From Methanothrix sp. (GTDB lineage: Archaea > Halobacteriota > Methanosarcinia > Methanotrichales > Methanotrichaceae), in contig WOYM01000125.1 in assembly GCA_011620785.1 (NCBI GenBank), positions 1 to 39,735 on the forward strand: a stretch of DNA of 39,735 bases, written 5' to 3'. Below the pieces are notes generated by a model, which saw only the letters and a program-made list of their open reading frames with translations, was not told where the DNA came from and did not search any database. The stretch's first letter is position 1, and each line of letters opens with the position of its first letter. Both the position numbers and the translations under genes were made by a program. Positions 16,880-25,364 of this stretch are shown here, in pieces.

Positions 16880-17905
16880 TCAGGACCAGACTCCTGCCAC
16901 CGCAGCTTTGCAGTTGGGGCAGCGCCCTTCGGTCACCGAATTTTTCATGACCCTGTATCCGCGGCGTTCGATTAGGACGAAGCCGCAATCCGGACATATG
17001 GTGCTCTCGCTCTCTCCGATGATGTTTCCGGCATAAACGTACTTCAATCCCGCCTCGCGCCCGATATCCAAGGCTCTTTTTATCGATTCTACTCCCGTGG
17101 GTGGTGCATCCAGCAGCCTGTAGGTGGGGTAGAAGGCGGATACATGCCAGGGCATATCACGGCTGACTGATGCCAGGAACTGTGCCATATCGGTCAGCAC
17201 CTCAACTGAATCATTGTAACCTGGGATGACCAGGGTAGTGACCTCCACCCAGACCCCTGCCTGCCAGAACTTCTCTATGTTGCTCTTTACCGGGTCGAGC
17301 TTTGCCTTGCACACTTTGCGGTAGAACTCATCATCTCCTTTCAGGTCGATGTTGATGCCATCCAGGAGGGGAATGATCTTATCCGCCGCATCCTGGCCAA
17401 TGTAGCCGTTGCTGACAAAGACATTGCGCAGTTTGGAGGCTCGAGCCAGTCTGGCCACATCATAGGCGTACTCAAAGAAGATCGTGGGCTCGGTATAGGT
17501 ATAAGCAACGGACTGGCAACCCCTGGAGATTGCCCCTGCCACCACATCCTCAGGGGGAACATAATTGCCCGGCAGTCTGCCGGTCTCATGAGGAAGCTGG
17601 GAGATATCTGCGTTCTGGCAGTGTAGACAGCGGAAGTTGCATCCTACAGTGGCTATGGAGTAGGCCAGGCTGCCGGGAAGGAAATGAAAGAATGGCTTCT
17701 TTTCAATGGGATCCTCATTGGCAGCAATGAGGTTTCCATAGACCAGCGTCATTAGCATTCCACCTTGATTCTCACGCACAGCGCATATTCCTCTCTTGCC
17801 GGGACGGATGCGGCAGTTCTGATGGCAGAGGCTGCAGTTCACGTCCTCCGACTCCTGATCCGGCCTCCTCCAGAATTGGGCTTCTTGAGTGCTCTGCATA
17901 GACAA
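16880..17905 (-). CDS. amrS: AmmeMemoRadiSam-system radical SAM enzyme AmrS
   Basis: The 341-residue product resembles pyruvate-formate-lyase activating enzymes but is of the AmrS type. An N-terminal CxxC..C segment (Cys24, Cys27, Cys31, Cys41) is followed by the radical SAM cluster motif CNFRCLHC (Cys89, Cys93, Cys96). The conserved YTYTEPTIF block comes next, and a C-terminal zinc-ribbon-like region has CPDC and CPNC. The family is linked genomically to AMMECR1 and Memo proteins; its reaction has not been settled. Neither partner is in this window. A aggtgg ribosome binding site precedes the ATG, and a TATA-like cacatatattg lies upstream (about 17923-17933). ribBA follows after 40 nt. Confidence 0.9.
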   Translation of the reverse strand: MSMQSTQEAQFWRRPDQESEDVNCSLCHQNCRIRPGKRGICAVRENQGGMLMTLVYGNLIAANEDPIEKKPFFHFLPGSLAYSIATVGCNFRCLHCQNADISQLPHETGRLPGNYVPPEDVVAGAISRGCQSVAYTYTEPTIFFEYAYDVARLARASKLRNVFVSNGYIGQDAADKIIPLLDGINIDLKGDDEFYRKVCKAKLDPVKSNIEKFWQAGVWVEVTTLVIPGYNDSVEVLTDMAQFLASVSRDMPWHVSAFYPTYRLLDAPPTGVESIKRALDIGREAGLKYVYAGNIIGESESTICPDCGFVLIERRGYRVMKNSVTEGRCPNCKAAVAGVWS

Positions 17906-18039
17906 TCACCACCTGATCTGCCTCAATATATGTGGGTACGAGATGTAATACTTATTCGTCCCCTGCGGAGGCCATCTTTTTTGGGGATAAAAAAAGAGAT
18001 AGTTCTGGAGAAGCCTGGCTCCTCCAGCTATTTGATCTT

Positions 18040-20130
18040 TCAGTCTCTCCTGCTCAGGACGAGGTAAGCGACTGCCAGAAGGCCAGTCAGGGCGAAGATG
18101 CTGCCAAATCCGGGGGTCTCGTTGGCGGTTGCCTCTGCAGCTTCCTCAGCTTCGGCTACCTCTTCTTTGGCTTCCTCAACAGCTACCGTAGCTTCCTCTG
18201 CCGTCTTGTTGGCTTCCTCGAGGGTTTCCTTAGCCTCTTCTACAACCTTCTCGGTATCATTGACGGGAGCCACTACAACGGGCTCCTCCTTTGCTACTTC
18301 TCCCTCTCCCTCAATGGTTACTTCCTTGTAGAGATAGTATCTGAGCACATCGTCATCAGCGGTCTTGATGGAGACGCCGGGCATCAGAGAGATATCCTTG
18401 TTCTTGCTGAGTGTGATATCGTTGTCCTCATTGTTCATGGTGATGGTGTTGGCGGTGACCGTCTGGATGGTCATTTTATCGTACTCGGTGTTCTCGGACA
18501 CATCCTGTGGTGTGTCGGAGAGCTGCCACAGTCCATCAACGGTAGCCAGGTTCTGGTCGGCACCACGGAAGGCGTTCTTGAAGTGAGCAGCGACGATGAC
18601 TACATCCTTGGAGTCGCCGATATCCATCTTGTAGTAGTAGGTCTTGTCCTTCATTCCGGCGTTGTCGGCTGATGGGGAGATGACCTTGCTGTCCACAACT
18701 GCTCCGTCCTTGGAGAGCTCGAGGTAGACCTTGTTACCATCGATATCAATGGACTGGATAGCCAACTCATAGCCCTCCTTCATAGCCAGAGGCGTGCCAG
18801 AGGTGACGGTCCTCTCATCATCGTTATCCATCAGGATCTTGAGGAGCTGCTCATCGGCGAGGACATTCTCGTCCTCGGACTCATCGAAGAGAACGTTCTC
18901 CTCGACATTCGGGTCATCAATGTATCCGGCAAAGTACTTGTCAGCGAAGAAGCCGATGACATTGTATGTTCCCCACTCCTCGTATTCGAATTCAGTCGGC
19001 ATGGCAGTGCTGGTATATGTCACGCCATCGGGCTCCATGAGCTTGTTGCCCTCAGAGATGGTGGCGGTCAGCTCTTCTGTCTTGATGTCGTCATCAATAT
19101 CATAGTAGAATCCAGCGAAGTTGTCCGCAGTCCAGGTGAATGTATCAGTTGCCACGTCGCCTCTGATCTCATAGGTTCCTGGCTCGGTGATTTCCTTGTA
19201 GAGATAGTATCTGAGTGCATCATCGTCGGAGTCAGCGGTCTTGATGGAGATGCCGGGCATCAGAGAGATATCCTTGTTCTTGCTGAGTGTGATATCGTTG
19301 TCCTCATTGTTCATGGTGATGGTGTTGGCGGTGACCGTCTGGATGGTCATTTTATCGTACTCGGTGTTCTCGGACACATCCTGTGGTGTGTCGGAGAGCT
19401 GCCACAGTCCATCAACGGTAGCCAGGTTCTGGTCGGCACCACGGAAGGCGTTCTTGAAGTGAGCAGCGACGATGACTACATCCTTGGAGTCGCCGATATC
19501 CATCTTGTAGTAGTAGGTCTTGTCCTTCATTCCGGCGTTGTCGGCTGATGGGGAGATGACCTTGCTGTCCACAACTGCTCCGTCCTTGGAGAGCTCGAGG
19601 TAGACCTTGTTACCATCGATATCAATGGACTGGATAGCCAACTCATAGCCCTCCTTCATAGCCAGAGGCGTGCCAGAGGTGACGGTCCTCTCATCATCGT
19701 TATCCATCAGGATCTTGAGGAGCTGCTCATCGGCGAGGACATTCTCGTCCTCGGACTCATCGAAGAGAACGTTCTCCTCGACATTCGGGTCATCAATGTA
19801 TCCGGCAAAGTACTTGTCAGCGAAGAAGCCGATGACATTGTATGTTCCCCACTCCTCGTATTCGAATTCAGTCGGCATGGCAGTGCTGGTATATGTCACG
19901 CCATCGGGCTCCAGGAGCTTTTTGCCCTCGGAGATGGTTGTGGTCAACTCTTCTGTCTTGATGTCATCATCAATGTCGTAGTAGAAGCCGGCAAAGTCAT
20001 CAGCGGTCCAGGTAGCGCCTTCTGTGGCGACCTTACCACGGACCTCGACACTGTCGACTGCCCCTACAACCATCGCTGTTGCCAGTAATAGCACCATCGA
20101 TGTAAATGTAATTGCAGCCAATTTCTTCAT
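18040..20130 (-). CDS. S-layer protein with two near-identical S-layer domains and PGF-type C-terminal anchor
   Basis: The 696-residue product has a signal peptide (residues 1-24). Two tandem S-layer duplication domains of the Methanosarcina type follow (about 29-318 and 321-605). Then comes an acidic Glu/Ala/Lys-rich stalk (about 610-670) with NDT, NKT and NET sequons, and a PGF motif followed by a hydrophobic helix and basic tail (last 26 residues). The PGF tail marks processing and lipid attachment by an archaeosortase-like system. The protein should form the main paracrystalline surface lattice. A strong ribosome binding site (taggaggt on the minus strand, about 20138-20145) fixes the ATG. 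A T-rich run on the minus strand near 17984-17996 may terminate it. The two domains share 662 nt without any mismatch that I could find. Confidence 0.92.
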   Translation of the reverse strand: MKKLAAITFTSMVLLLATAMVVGAVDSVEVRGKVATEGATWTADDFAGFYYDIDDDIKTEELTTTISEGKKLLEPDGVTYTSTAMPTEFEYEEWGTYNVIGFFADKYFAGYIDDPNVEENVLFDESEDENVLADEQLLKILMDNDDERTVTSGTPLAMKEGYELAIQSIDIDGNKVYLELSKDGAVVDSKVISPSADNAGMKDKTYYYKMDIGDSKDVVIVAAHFKNAFRGADQNLATVDGLWQLSDTPQDVSENTEYDKMTIQTVTANTITMNNEDNDITLSKNKDISLMPGISIKTADSDDDALRYYLYKEITEPGTYEIRGDVATDTFTWTADNFAGFYYDIDDDIKTEELTATISEGNKLMEPDGVTYTSTAMPTEFEYEEWGTYNVIGFFADKYFAGYIDDPNVEENVLFDESEDENVLADEQLLKILMDNDDERTVTSGTPLAMKEGYELAIQSIDIDGNKVYLELSKDGAVVDSKVISPSADNAGMKDKTYYYKMDIGDSKDVVIVAAHFKNAFRGADQNLATVDGLWQLSDTPQDVSENTEYDKMTIQTVTANTITMNNEDNDITLSKNKDISLMPGVSIKTADDDVLRYYLYKEVTIEGEGEVAKEEPVVVAPVNDTEKVVEEAKETLEEANKTAEEATVAVEEAKEEVAEAEEAAEATANETPGFGSIFALTGLLAVAYLVLSRRD
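18376..19037. repeat. Direct repeat, copy 1 (within the S-layer gene)
   Basis: This 662-nt stretch matches 19252-19913 with an offset of 876 nt (292 codons). I saw no mismatch; the flanking bases at 18375 and 19038 differ from their counterparts. Outside it the two domains diverge normally. It encodes the core of the second S-layer domain. Confidence 0.85.
19252..19913. repeat. Direct repeat, copy 2 (within the S-layer gene)
   Basis: Counterpart of 18376-19037, encoding the core of the first S-layer domain. Complete identity, including third codon positions, implies very recent duplication or ongoing gene conversion. Confidence 0.85.
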
Positions 20131-20701
20131 CTTTTAACCTCCTATTTACCCTTCATGATCACTTTCAGCAGCACACAGTCTGATTATTCTTAAAACTATT
20201 GCCTGAATATCGTCTCGAACCGCCCGCTAAAGGCATGGCGCATGGTATCCCCTGCATTGCCATTGCTTTCGGGCGCATCTCTGACATGTGTATAGCTACG
20301 TCACCCTCCTAATCCCATAAGGGACTATAGGGTAGTGATAGAGTATTTCCCTATTATATCTTTTTTGGTCAATGATAGCAGCTTGGTGCTGGTCTTTCCC
20401 ACACAGAGCCAAGAGGTTGACCAAAGAGCTTTGCTAGGCTCAAAGCCTGCATTATCTGCCTTGTTTAAAAGCTTATTCTTTGAAGAGGATTGACCGATAG
20501 GATCGAACAAGAGGATTTTTGCCATCATAACGGGCCTTTATGCATCGATGCATATCATATAGGCATGCGGGTTGATGCGAATGAAGGAAACACTGATCAT
20601 ACTCTTCGTATTCTTTCTAAATACATTCTCTTCCAAAATATTGAAAAATTTTGATTTTTAAAGGGAAAATAGTTTTACGAGAGGCAGTAGAATAGGCAAA
20701 T
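20131..20701. promoter_or_regulatory. 571-nt intergenic region: S-layer promoter and long leader; HDAC promoter
   Basis: On the minus strand a TATA-like gatataatag (20351-20360) predicts an S-layer mRNA with a leader of about 200 nt. A small perfect hairpin (tccc-ttat-ggga, 20313-20324 on the minus strand) would lie close to its 5' end, and the strong ribosome binding site is at its 3' end. On the plus strand a TATA-like tttttaaag (about 20654-20662) is suitably placed for the HDAC gene at 20702. A 67-codon open frame (20325-20528 minus) has no supporting features. Confidence 0.5.
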
Positions 20702-21721
20702 ATGAGTGACGGGAAGTTCGCCCTGGTCTATCATCCCATCTATCTGTTGCACGATATCAATGGACATTTAGAGAGAAAGGAACGCTTGACGGCGATCCTG
20801 GATAGAATAGAATCCGAAGGGCTGGATATAGAGTTCATTACGCCGAAAACCGCGACAATCGAGCAGGTCGAGGCCATCCACGGGCGGAAGTATATCGATC
20901 AGGTGAGGGACATCTGCGAGCGGGGAGGCGGCCACCTCGATATCGATACCATCCTCTCCAAGGACTCTTATGACGTCGCCCTGATGGCCGCGGGGGGCGC
21001 CATTGCTGCCGTGGATGCGGTGATTGAAGGCTATAGGGGAGCCTTTGCCCTGGTCAGGCCGCCCGGCCACCATGCCATGGCCAATCGCGGTATGGGCTTT
21101 TGCATCTTCAATAATGTGGCCATAGCGGCAAGGCATGCCCAGGCCAGGGGTCTGGAGAAGGTTCTGATAGTGGACTGGGATGTTCATCATGGTAATGGGA
21201 CAAATGCCATATTCTACTCCGATCGTTCGGTGCTGTATTTCTCCACCCACCAATTCCCCCACTATCCGGGCACGGGCAGAATGAACGATGTCGGGGAGGA
21301 TGGCGCTGAGGGGACAGCGGTGAACGTGCCCCTGCCCTCGGGCACCGGGGACGAGGGCTATCTGATGGCCTACCGTGAGATCTTAAGGCCCATAGCCCTT
21401 GAGTTCTCTCCTGATATCGTTCTGGTCTCGGCAGGCCAGGACCCGCATAGAGATGATCCCCTGGGAGGGATGGGCCTGACGGTCCGCGGATTTGCCGCCA
21501 TCGCCGGAGTGGTTAAGGAGGTTGCGGATATCTGCTCAAACGGAAGGGTGGCTGCAGTCCTGGAGGGAGGCTACAACCTCTCCGCCCAGGCGGAGGCCAT
21601 TGTGGCCCAGATCAGGGCTTTTCAGGGGGATGTGCCGGATATTCACGGATTAGACCCCAAGGTCGCCCGGCGGATCGATGAGATAAAGAGCATCCAGAAG
21701 GCCTATTGGAAGTGCTTATAG
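20702..21721 (+). CDS. HDAC-superfamily deacetylase (class II / acetylpolyamine amidohydrolase type)
   Basis: The 339-residue product has RPPGHHA (119-125) with the His123-His124 dyad, zinc ligands Asp160 and His162 in DWDVHHGNGT, Asp247 in AGQDPHRDDPLGG, and Tyr291 in EGGYN. It is therefore a complete zinc hydrolase. It differs clearly from the AcuC-type protein at 9094-10215: the RPPGHHA block places it with class II HDACs and acetylpolyamine amidohydrolases. Substrates could be acetyl-lysine in proteins or acetylated polyamines; sequence alone does not decide. It stands alone, convergent with cca across 25 nt. Confidence 0.9.
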   Translation: MSDGKFALVYHPIYLLHDINGHLERKERLTAILDRIESEGLDIEFITPKTATIEQVEAIHGRKYIDQVRDICERGGGHLDIDTILSKDSYDVALMAAGGAIAAVDAVIEGYRGAFALVRPPGHHAMANRGMGFCIFNNVAIAARHAQARGLEKVLIVDWDVHHGNGTNAIFYSDRSVLYFSTHQFPHYPGTGRMNDVGEDGAEGTAVNVPLPSGTGDEGYLMAYREILRPIALEFSPDIVLVSAGQDPHRDDPLGGMGLTVRGFAAIAGVVKEVADICSNGRVAAVLEGGYNLSAQAEAIVAQIRAFQGDVPDIHGLDPKVARRIDEIKSIQKAYWKCL

Positions 21722-21746
21722 CCCAGGCGAAAAAATCGACACGTCC

Positions 21747-23063
21747 TCAATATATAGGGGCTCGGGATTCGAGGTATTGGGCCAGGAATATCCTGAACTC
21801 TCTATCCCTGATCTCCAGGATCTCCTGGCCGGCGTATATCTTATATCCTCTGCGAATGGCCCCGGAGAGGTGCTTTCCCAGTGATAGCCCCTCCAGCTCT
21901 GCTGCCAGGAGATTCCGGGCGCAAATGTGTTTGCGGGATTCTTCCACTACCACTCTGCCCTCCCTGATGTAAGGTCCTGACAGTGGATGGGGATGGACGG
22001 CCAGGAAGCGGGCCACATGTTCCGCCTCCCAGACGGGCGGGCCGGCGCGGCGGCATGCTCTTGAGAGCTCCCAGACCTCCATCTCAAAGAGCATCACCGC
22101 CCTGTCGCGATAGGCGAGGACATCGCTGCGCAGTATTAAAAAGCCTTTTCGCGTCATCAGTGCCCTGATGGACTCTTCTGCTTTGCGCATCTGGGGGTAG
22201 AGGACATCCTCCACCACATCCGGGGCCTGGAACTGGAGGACGATGGGCATAGTCCCTCGCGCATCCATCCTGGCTTGAGCCTCCTCATCGGAGAGGGGCT
22301 CATCTTCGGGGGGGAAGAAGAACTCCAGGCTGGGCCGGGCGAGAAACGAGCGGGCTGCGGCACTGAAAAGGAGCATCTTGTCCAGGGTCAGCGCCGCGGC
22401 CACGTTCCGGTTGGGATCCACGGGATCCACCACCGTCAAAGGCTCATCATGCAGCCTCTTTCCCATTCCCTCCAGGTCCAGGACGGTGTTGGGCCTCCAG
22501 TGAGAGGCGGCCCGGAGAACATCGGGAAAGGAGCGGTAGAGTATCACCAGCAGCTCCGTCAGGTAGCCGGAAAAGCCGCCTGTCTTCAATTCCGAGCCGT
22601 AGGCCCCTATTCCTTTGAGAAACTGCTTCAAAAGGAGGACATCATCCTCCAGGCCGGCGATCCTGGCGATGACATATCTGGTATGAAATGGGGTTCTGTC
22701 CACCGCGGACTTCAGCCGGCTGGCATCATCGACCAGATAGCAGGGAACCAGATCCACCTCAAAGCCGTCCACCAGAGCATGGACATAGGGATGCTCGGCG
22801 TACCTCTCCTCGTGCTCCGGGGCAACCAGTCTGGCCAGTTTCATGGCTTCGCCCAGGTCGCCCTTTTCCGGCACACCCAAAAAAATGTCCAGATCATGAT
22901 CCTGGGCCAGCCAGGTGTCTCTGGCCGCCGAGCCCACCAGCATGGCCTGGAGAATCATGCCCCGCTCTTCTGCCAGACGCTCGATTTTTGCTATGATCTC
23001 CCTGGAGATAAGACGAAGCCTCTCTCTCTCTTTCGGGCTGGGCCGGACCTGGCTCAGCACCAA
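21747..23063 (-). CDS. cca: CCA-adding enzyme (archaeal class I tRNA nucleotidyltransferase)
   Basis: The 438-residue product adds or repairs the 3' CCA of tRNAs without a template. The nucleotidyltransferase motif is VGSAARDTWLAQDHDLDIF, with the metal-binding Asp-x-Asp inside it (about 42-60), and a third acidic residue is in FEVDLVPCY. Length and domain order (head, neck, body, tail) fit archaeal class I enzymes. The two tRNA genes in this window lack encoded CCA, so they need it. It follows thpR by 10 nt, an association common in archaea, and is last in the ilvD-thpR-cca run. Confidence 0.95.
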   Translation of the reverse strand: MVLSQVRPSPKERERLRLISREIIAKIERLAEERGMILQAMLVGSAARDTWLAQDHDLDIFLGVPEKGDLGEAMKLARLVAPEHEERYAEHPYVHALVDGFEVDLVPCYLVDDASRLKSAVDRTPFHTRYVIARIAGLEDDVLLLKQFLKGIGAYGSELKTGGFSGYLTELLVILYRSFPDVLRAASHWRPNTVLDLEGMGKRLHDEPLTVVDPVDPNRNVAAALTLDKMLLFSAAARSFLARPSLEFFFPPEDEPLSDEEAQARMDARGTMPIVLQFQAPDVVEDVLYPQMRKAEESIRALMTRKGFLILRSDVLAYRDRAVMLFEMEVWELSRACRRAGPPVWEAEHVARFLAVHPHPLSGPYIREGRVVVEESRKHICARNLLAAELEGLSLGKHLSGAIRRGYKIYAGQEILEIRDREFRIFLAQYLESRAPIY

Positions 23064-23073
23064 TTCTCGAATC

Positions 23074-23619
23074 TCAGAGAGGGAACCTTGCCAGGTCTTC
23101 GTAGATGGGTCCTCCGGGGGTCAGTGTGCTCTTTTTGAGATAGAATTCCTCTACAGTGAAGCTTCCCAGGTCCACTGTAGACTGCAGGCCGATCTTCGCC
23201 AGAAGCTCCCGGCTGGTCCCGGCATTGGGCCTGCCCACCCTTCCTATTGTCACATGGGGGGTGAAGCCCCGCTCCTCCGGGGGAAATCCCAGTGATTTTG
23301 TGGCCGCTTGTACCCTAGCTGATAGCAAGGAGAAGTCCCCTTCCAGGCCCAGCCAGACCACGCGCACCGATCTTCCGGGAAATGCGCCCAAACCCACTAA
23401 GCGGGCGGTGAAGGGGGCCGCCCTGACCGCAGCCAGAGCCTCTTTGACCCTCTCCACCTTCTCCGCGGGCACATCCCCCAGGAACTTGATGGTTACATGG
23501 ACCAGCTCCGGCCGGACCAGCCGCAAGCTCTCCGTGGCTATCTTGCTCTGCAGTGGTCCGACCTTTTCGCGCATCTCCTCTGGGAGATCCACCGCTACGA
23601 AGCACCTGATTCCCGTCAT
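23074..23619 (-). CDS. thpR: RNA 2',3'-cyclic phosphodiesterase (LigT/ThpR, 2H family)
   Basis: The 181-residue product has the two HxT motifs that define 2H phosphoesterases, His41-Val-Thr and His122-Val-Thr, about 80 residues apart. It opens 2',3'-cyclic phosphates on RNA ends and shows ligase activity in vitro in some bacteria. The ATG overlaps the stop of ilvD by 4 nt, and cca follows after 10 nt, so translation of all three is probably coupled. Pairing with cca fits a role in RNA end processing. Confidence 0.93.
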   Translation of the reverse strand: MTGIRCFVAVDLPEEMREKVGPLQSKIATESLRLVRPELVHVTIKFLGDVPAEKVERVKEALAAVRAAPFTARLVGLGAFPGRSVRVVWLGLEGDFSLLSARVQAATKSLGFPPEERGFTPHVTIGRVGRPNAGTSRELLAKIGLQSTVDLGSFTVEEFYLKKSTLTPGGPIYEDLARFPL

Positions 23620-25271
23620 CTGAGTACGCTGCCTTTACTGGCCGAGGTCACCGACTTCCTGTAACGCGCCAGAACTCCGGTCTTTATGGCGTTCTCCGGC
23701 ATATCTGGCATCCTCCATTCGCCTCTCCTCCGCTCCAGCTCCGCCGGGTCCACATGCAGATCGACCTTTCTGGCAGGGATATCTATGCTGATCATATCAC
23801 CAGGCCGGACCAGAGCGATAGGACCGCCCACCGCTGCCTCGGGTGAGACATGGCCGATGCAGGGGCCTCTGGTGCCTCCGCTGAACCGGCCATCGGTTAT
23901 CAGGGCGACGGATTCGCTCATACCTGCCCCGGCGATTGCGGAGGTGGGCGCCAGAGCCTCTCGCATTCCCGGACCTCCTTTGGGCCCTTCGTATCTTATC
24001 ACCACCACATCCCCGGGCTTGACCTCTCCTCCCACTATCCCGTCCATAGATGCCTCCTCGCTATCATAGACCACTGCCGGGCCGGAATGCACGAGCATGG
24101 AAGAGGATACTGCGGTCTGCTTGACCACTGCTCCTTCTGGGGCCAGGCTGCCGAAGAGTATGGCTATGCCCCCTTCGGCATGCACAGGTGAGCTGATAGT
24201 GCTTATGACCCGGGAGTTGGTGAGGGGGTTGATCAGCTTGAATGAGTCCAGGTTCTCGCCCACCTTCTGGCCGGTAACGGTCAGGGCATCCAGGGCCAGT
24301 CGAGAGCGAAGGGCGCTCATGACCGCCGGAATTCCTCCTGCCCTCTCCAGGTCGATGATGTGGTGAGGCCCGCCCGGCCTGAGGTTGACCAGATGGGGCG
24401 TCTCCCGGGAAAGCTGGTCGAAGCGCTCTATATCGAGGTCCAGGCCGAACTCCGCTGCGATCGCCATCATGTGCAGAACGGTGTTCGTCGATCCTCCGAT
24501 GGCCATGTCCACCCGGATGGCGTTATCCAGGGAGGCAGTTGTGACTATCTGGCGGGCGGTTATGCCTTTTTCCACCAGCTCCATGATCTTCATCCCGGAG
24601 AGCTTGGCCAGACGGATCTTTCGCGCATCGACCGCATGGGCGGTAGCGCACCCGGGCAGGGAGAGGCCCATGGCCTCGGTGAGGCAGGCCATGGTATTGG
24701 CGGTAAATAGGCCTGCACAGGAGCCTGCGCCAGGACATGCCATATCCTCCAGGGCATCCAGGGTCTCGCCCCCTTTCTGCCATTCCTCGAAGACATTGAT
24801 CAGGTCAAGCTCCTTGTCGCAGGCAAAGCCGGGCATCATCGGACCGCCCGTGACCACGATGGTGGGCAGGTCCAGCCTCCCCGCGGCCATGATATGTCCG
24901 GGCACGATCTTATCGCAGGTGGGGATCATCACCAGGCCGTCGAGCTGGTGGGACTCGGCCATGATCTCAATGGTGTCCTCAATCAGTTCGCGACTGGGCA
25001 GAGAATATCTCATTCCTTTGTGGCCCATGGCTATGCCATCGCAGACCCCTATGGTCTGGAACTCAAATGGAACTCCTCCGGCAGAGAGGATGCCTGCCTT
25101 AACCGCTTCCCCCAGTCGATCGAGATGAATGTGGCCGGGTATGAAATCGTTACTAGAGTTCACAACGCCGATGAAGGGACGACGAATCTCCTCATCGCAC
25201 AGGCCGGTAGCTTTGAGAAGAGCCCGATGAGGCGCTCTCTCTCTGCCTACCTTGGTGACATCGCTTCTCAT
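23616..25271 (-). CDS. ilvD: Dihydroxy-acid dehydratase
   Basis: The 551-residue Fe-S enzyme dehydrates 2,3-dihydroxy-3-methyl acids to 2-keto acids in valine, isoleucine and pantothenate synthesis. Conserved blocks include NSSNDFIPGH (38-47), GIAMGHKGM, TCDKIVPGH with Cys119, GAGSCAGLFTANTM with Cys185, and the C-terminal DGRFSGGTRG. A longer frame opens with GTG at 25298, but the ATG at 25271 has a textbook aaggagg 8 nt upstream (25280-25286 on the minus strand), so I use it. It is the first gene of the ilvD-thpR-cca run; other branched-chain amino acid genes are not nearby. Confidence 0.96.
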   Translation of the reverse strand: MRSDVTKVGRERAPHRALLKATGLCDEEIRRPFIGVVNSSNDFIPGHIHLDRLGEAVKAGILSAGGVPFEFQTIGVCDGIAMGHKGMRYSLPSRELIEDTIEIMAESHQLDGLVMIPTCDKIVPGHIMAAGRLDLPTIVVTGGPMMPGFACDKELDLINVFEEWQKGGETLDALEDMACPGAGSCAGLFTANTMACLTEAMGLSLPGCATAHAVDARKIRLAKLSGMKIMELVEKGITARQIVTTASLDNAIRVDMAIGGSTNTVLHMMAIAAEFGLDLDIERFDQLSRETPHLVNLRPGGPHHIIDLERAGGIPAVMSALRSRLALDALTVTGQKVGENLDSFKLINPLTNSRVISTISSPVHAEGGIAILFGSLAPEGAVVKQTAVSSSMLVHSGPAVVYDSEEASMDGIVGGEVKPGDVVVIRYEGPKGGPGMREALAPTSAIAGAGMSESVALITDGRFSGGTRGPCIGHVSPEAAVGGPIALVRPGDMISIDIPARKVDLHVDPAELERRRGEWRMPDMPENAIKTGVLARYRKSVTSASKGSVLR

Positions 25272-25364
25272 ATCCAAAACCTCCTTCGCCTCTGCCACTT
25301 TTGCGCTTAAGTAGTTGCTGTTAAATACCTCCAGCTACTTGCCGCCAGATGGTGTTTGAAAATC

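Noticed and set aside
18098..19981. Long plus-strand frames opposite the S-layer gene
   Set aside because: They repeat exactly with the S-layer domains and are Ser-rich shadows of an acidic protein.
20325..20528. 67-codon minus-strand frame upstream of the S-layer gene
   Set aside because: No ribosome binding site, no recognisable motif, and it covers the predicted S-layer promoter.
25272..25298. Upstream GTG start of ilvD
   Set aside because: The ATG at 25271 has aaggagg 8 nt upstream; the GTG has none.
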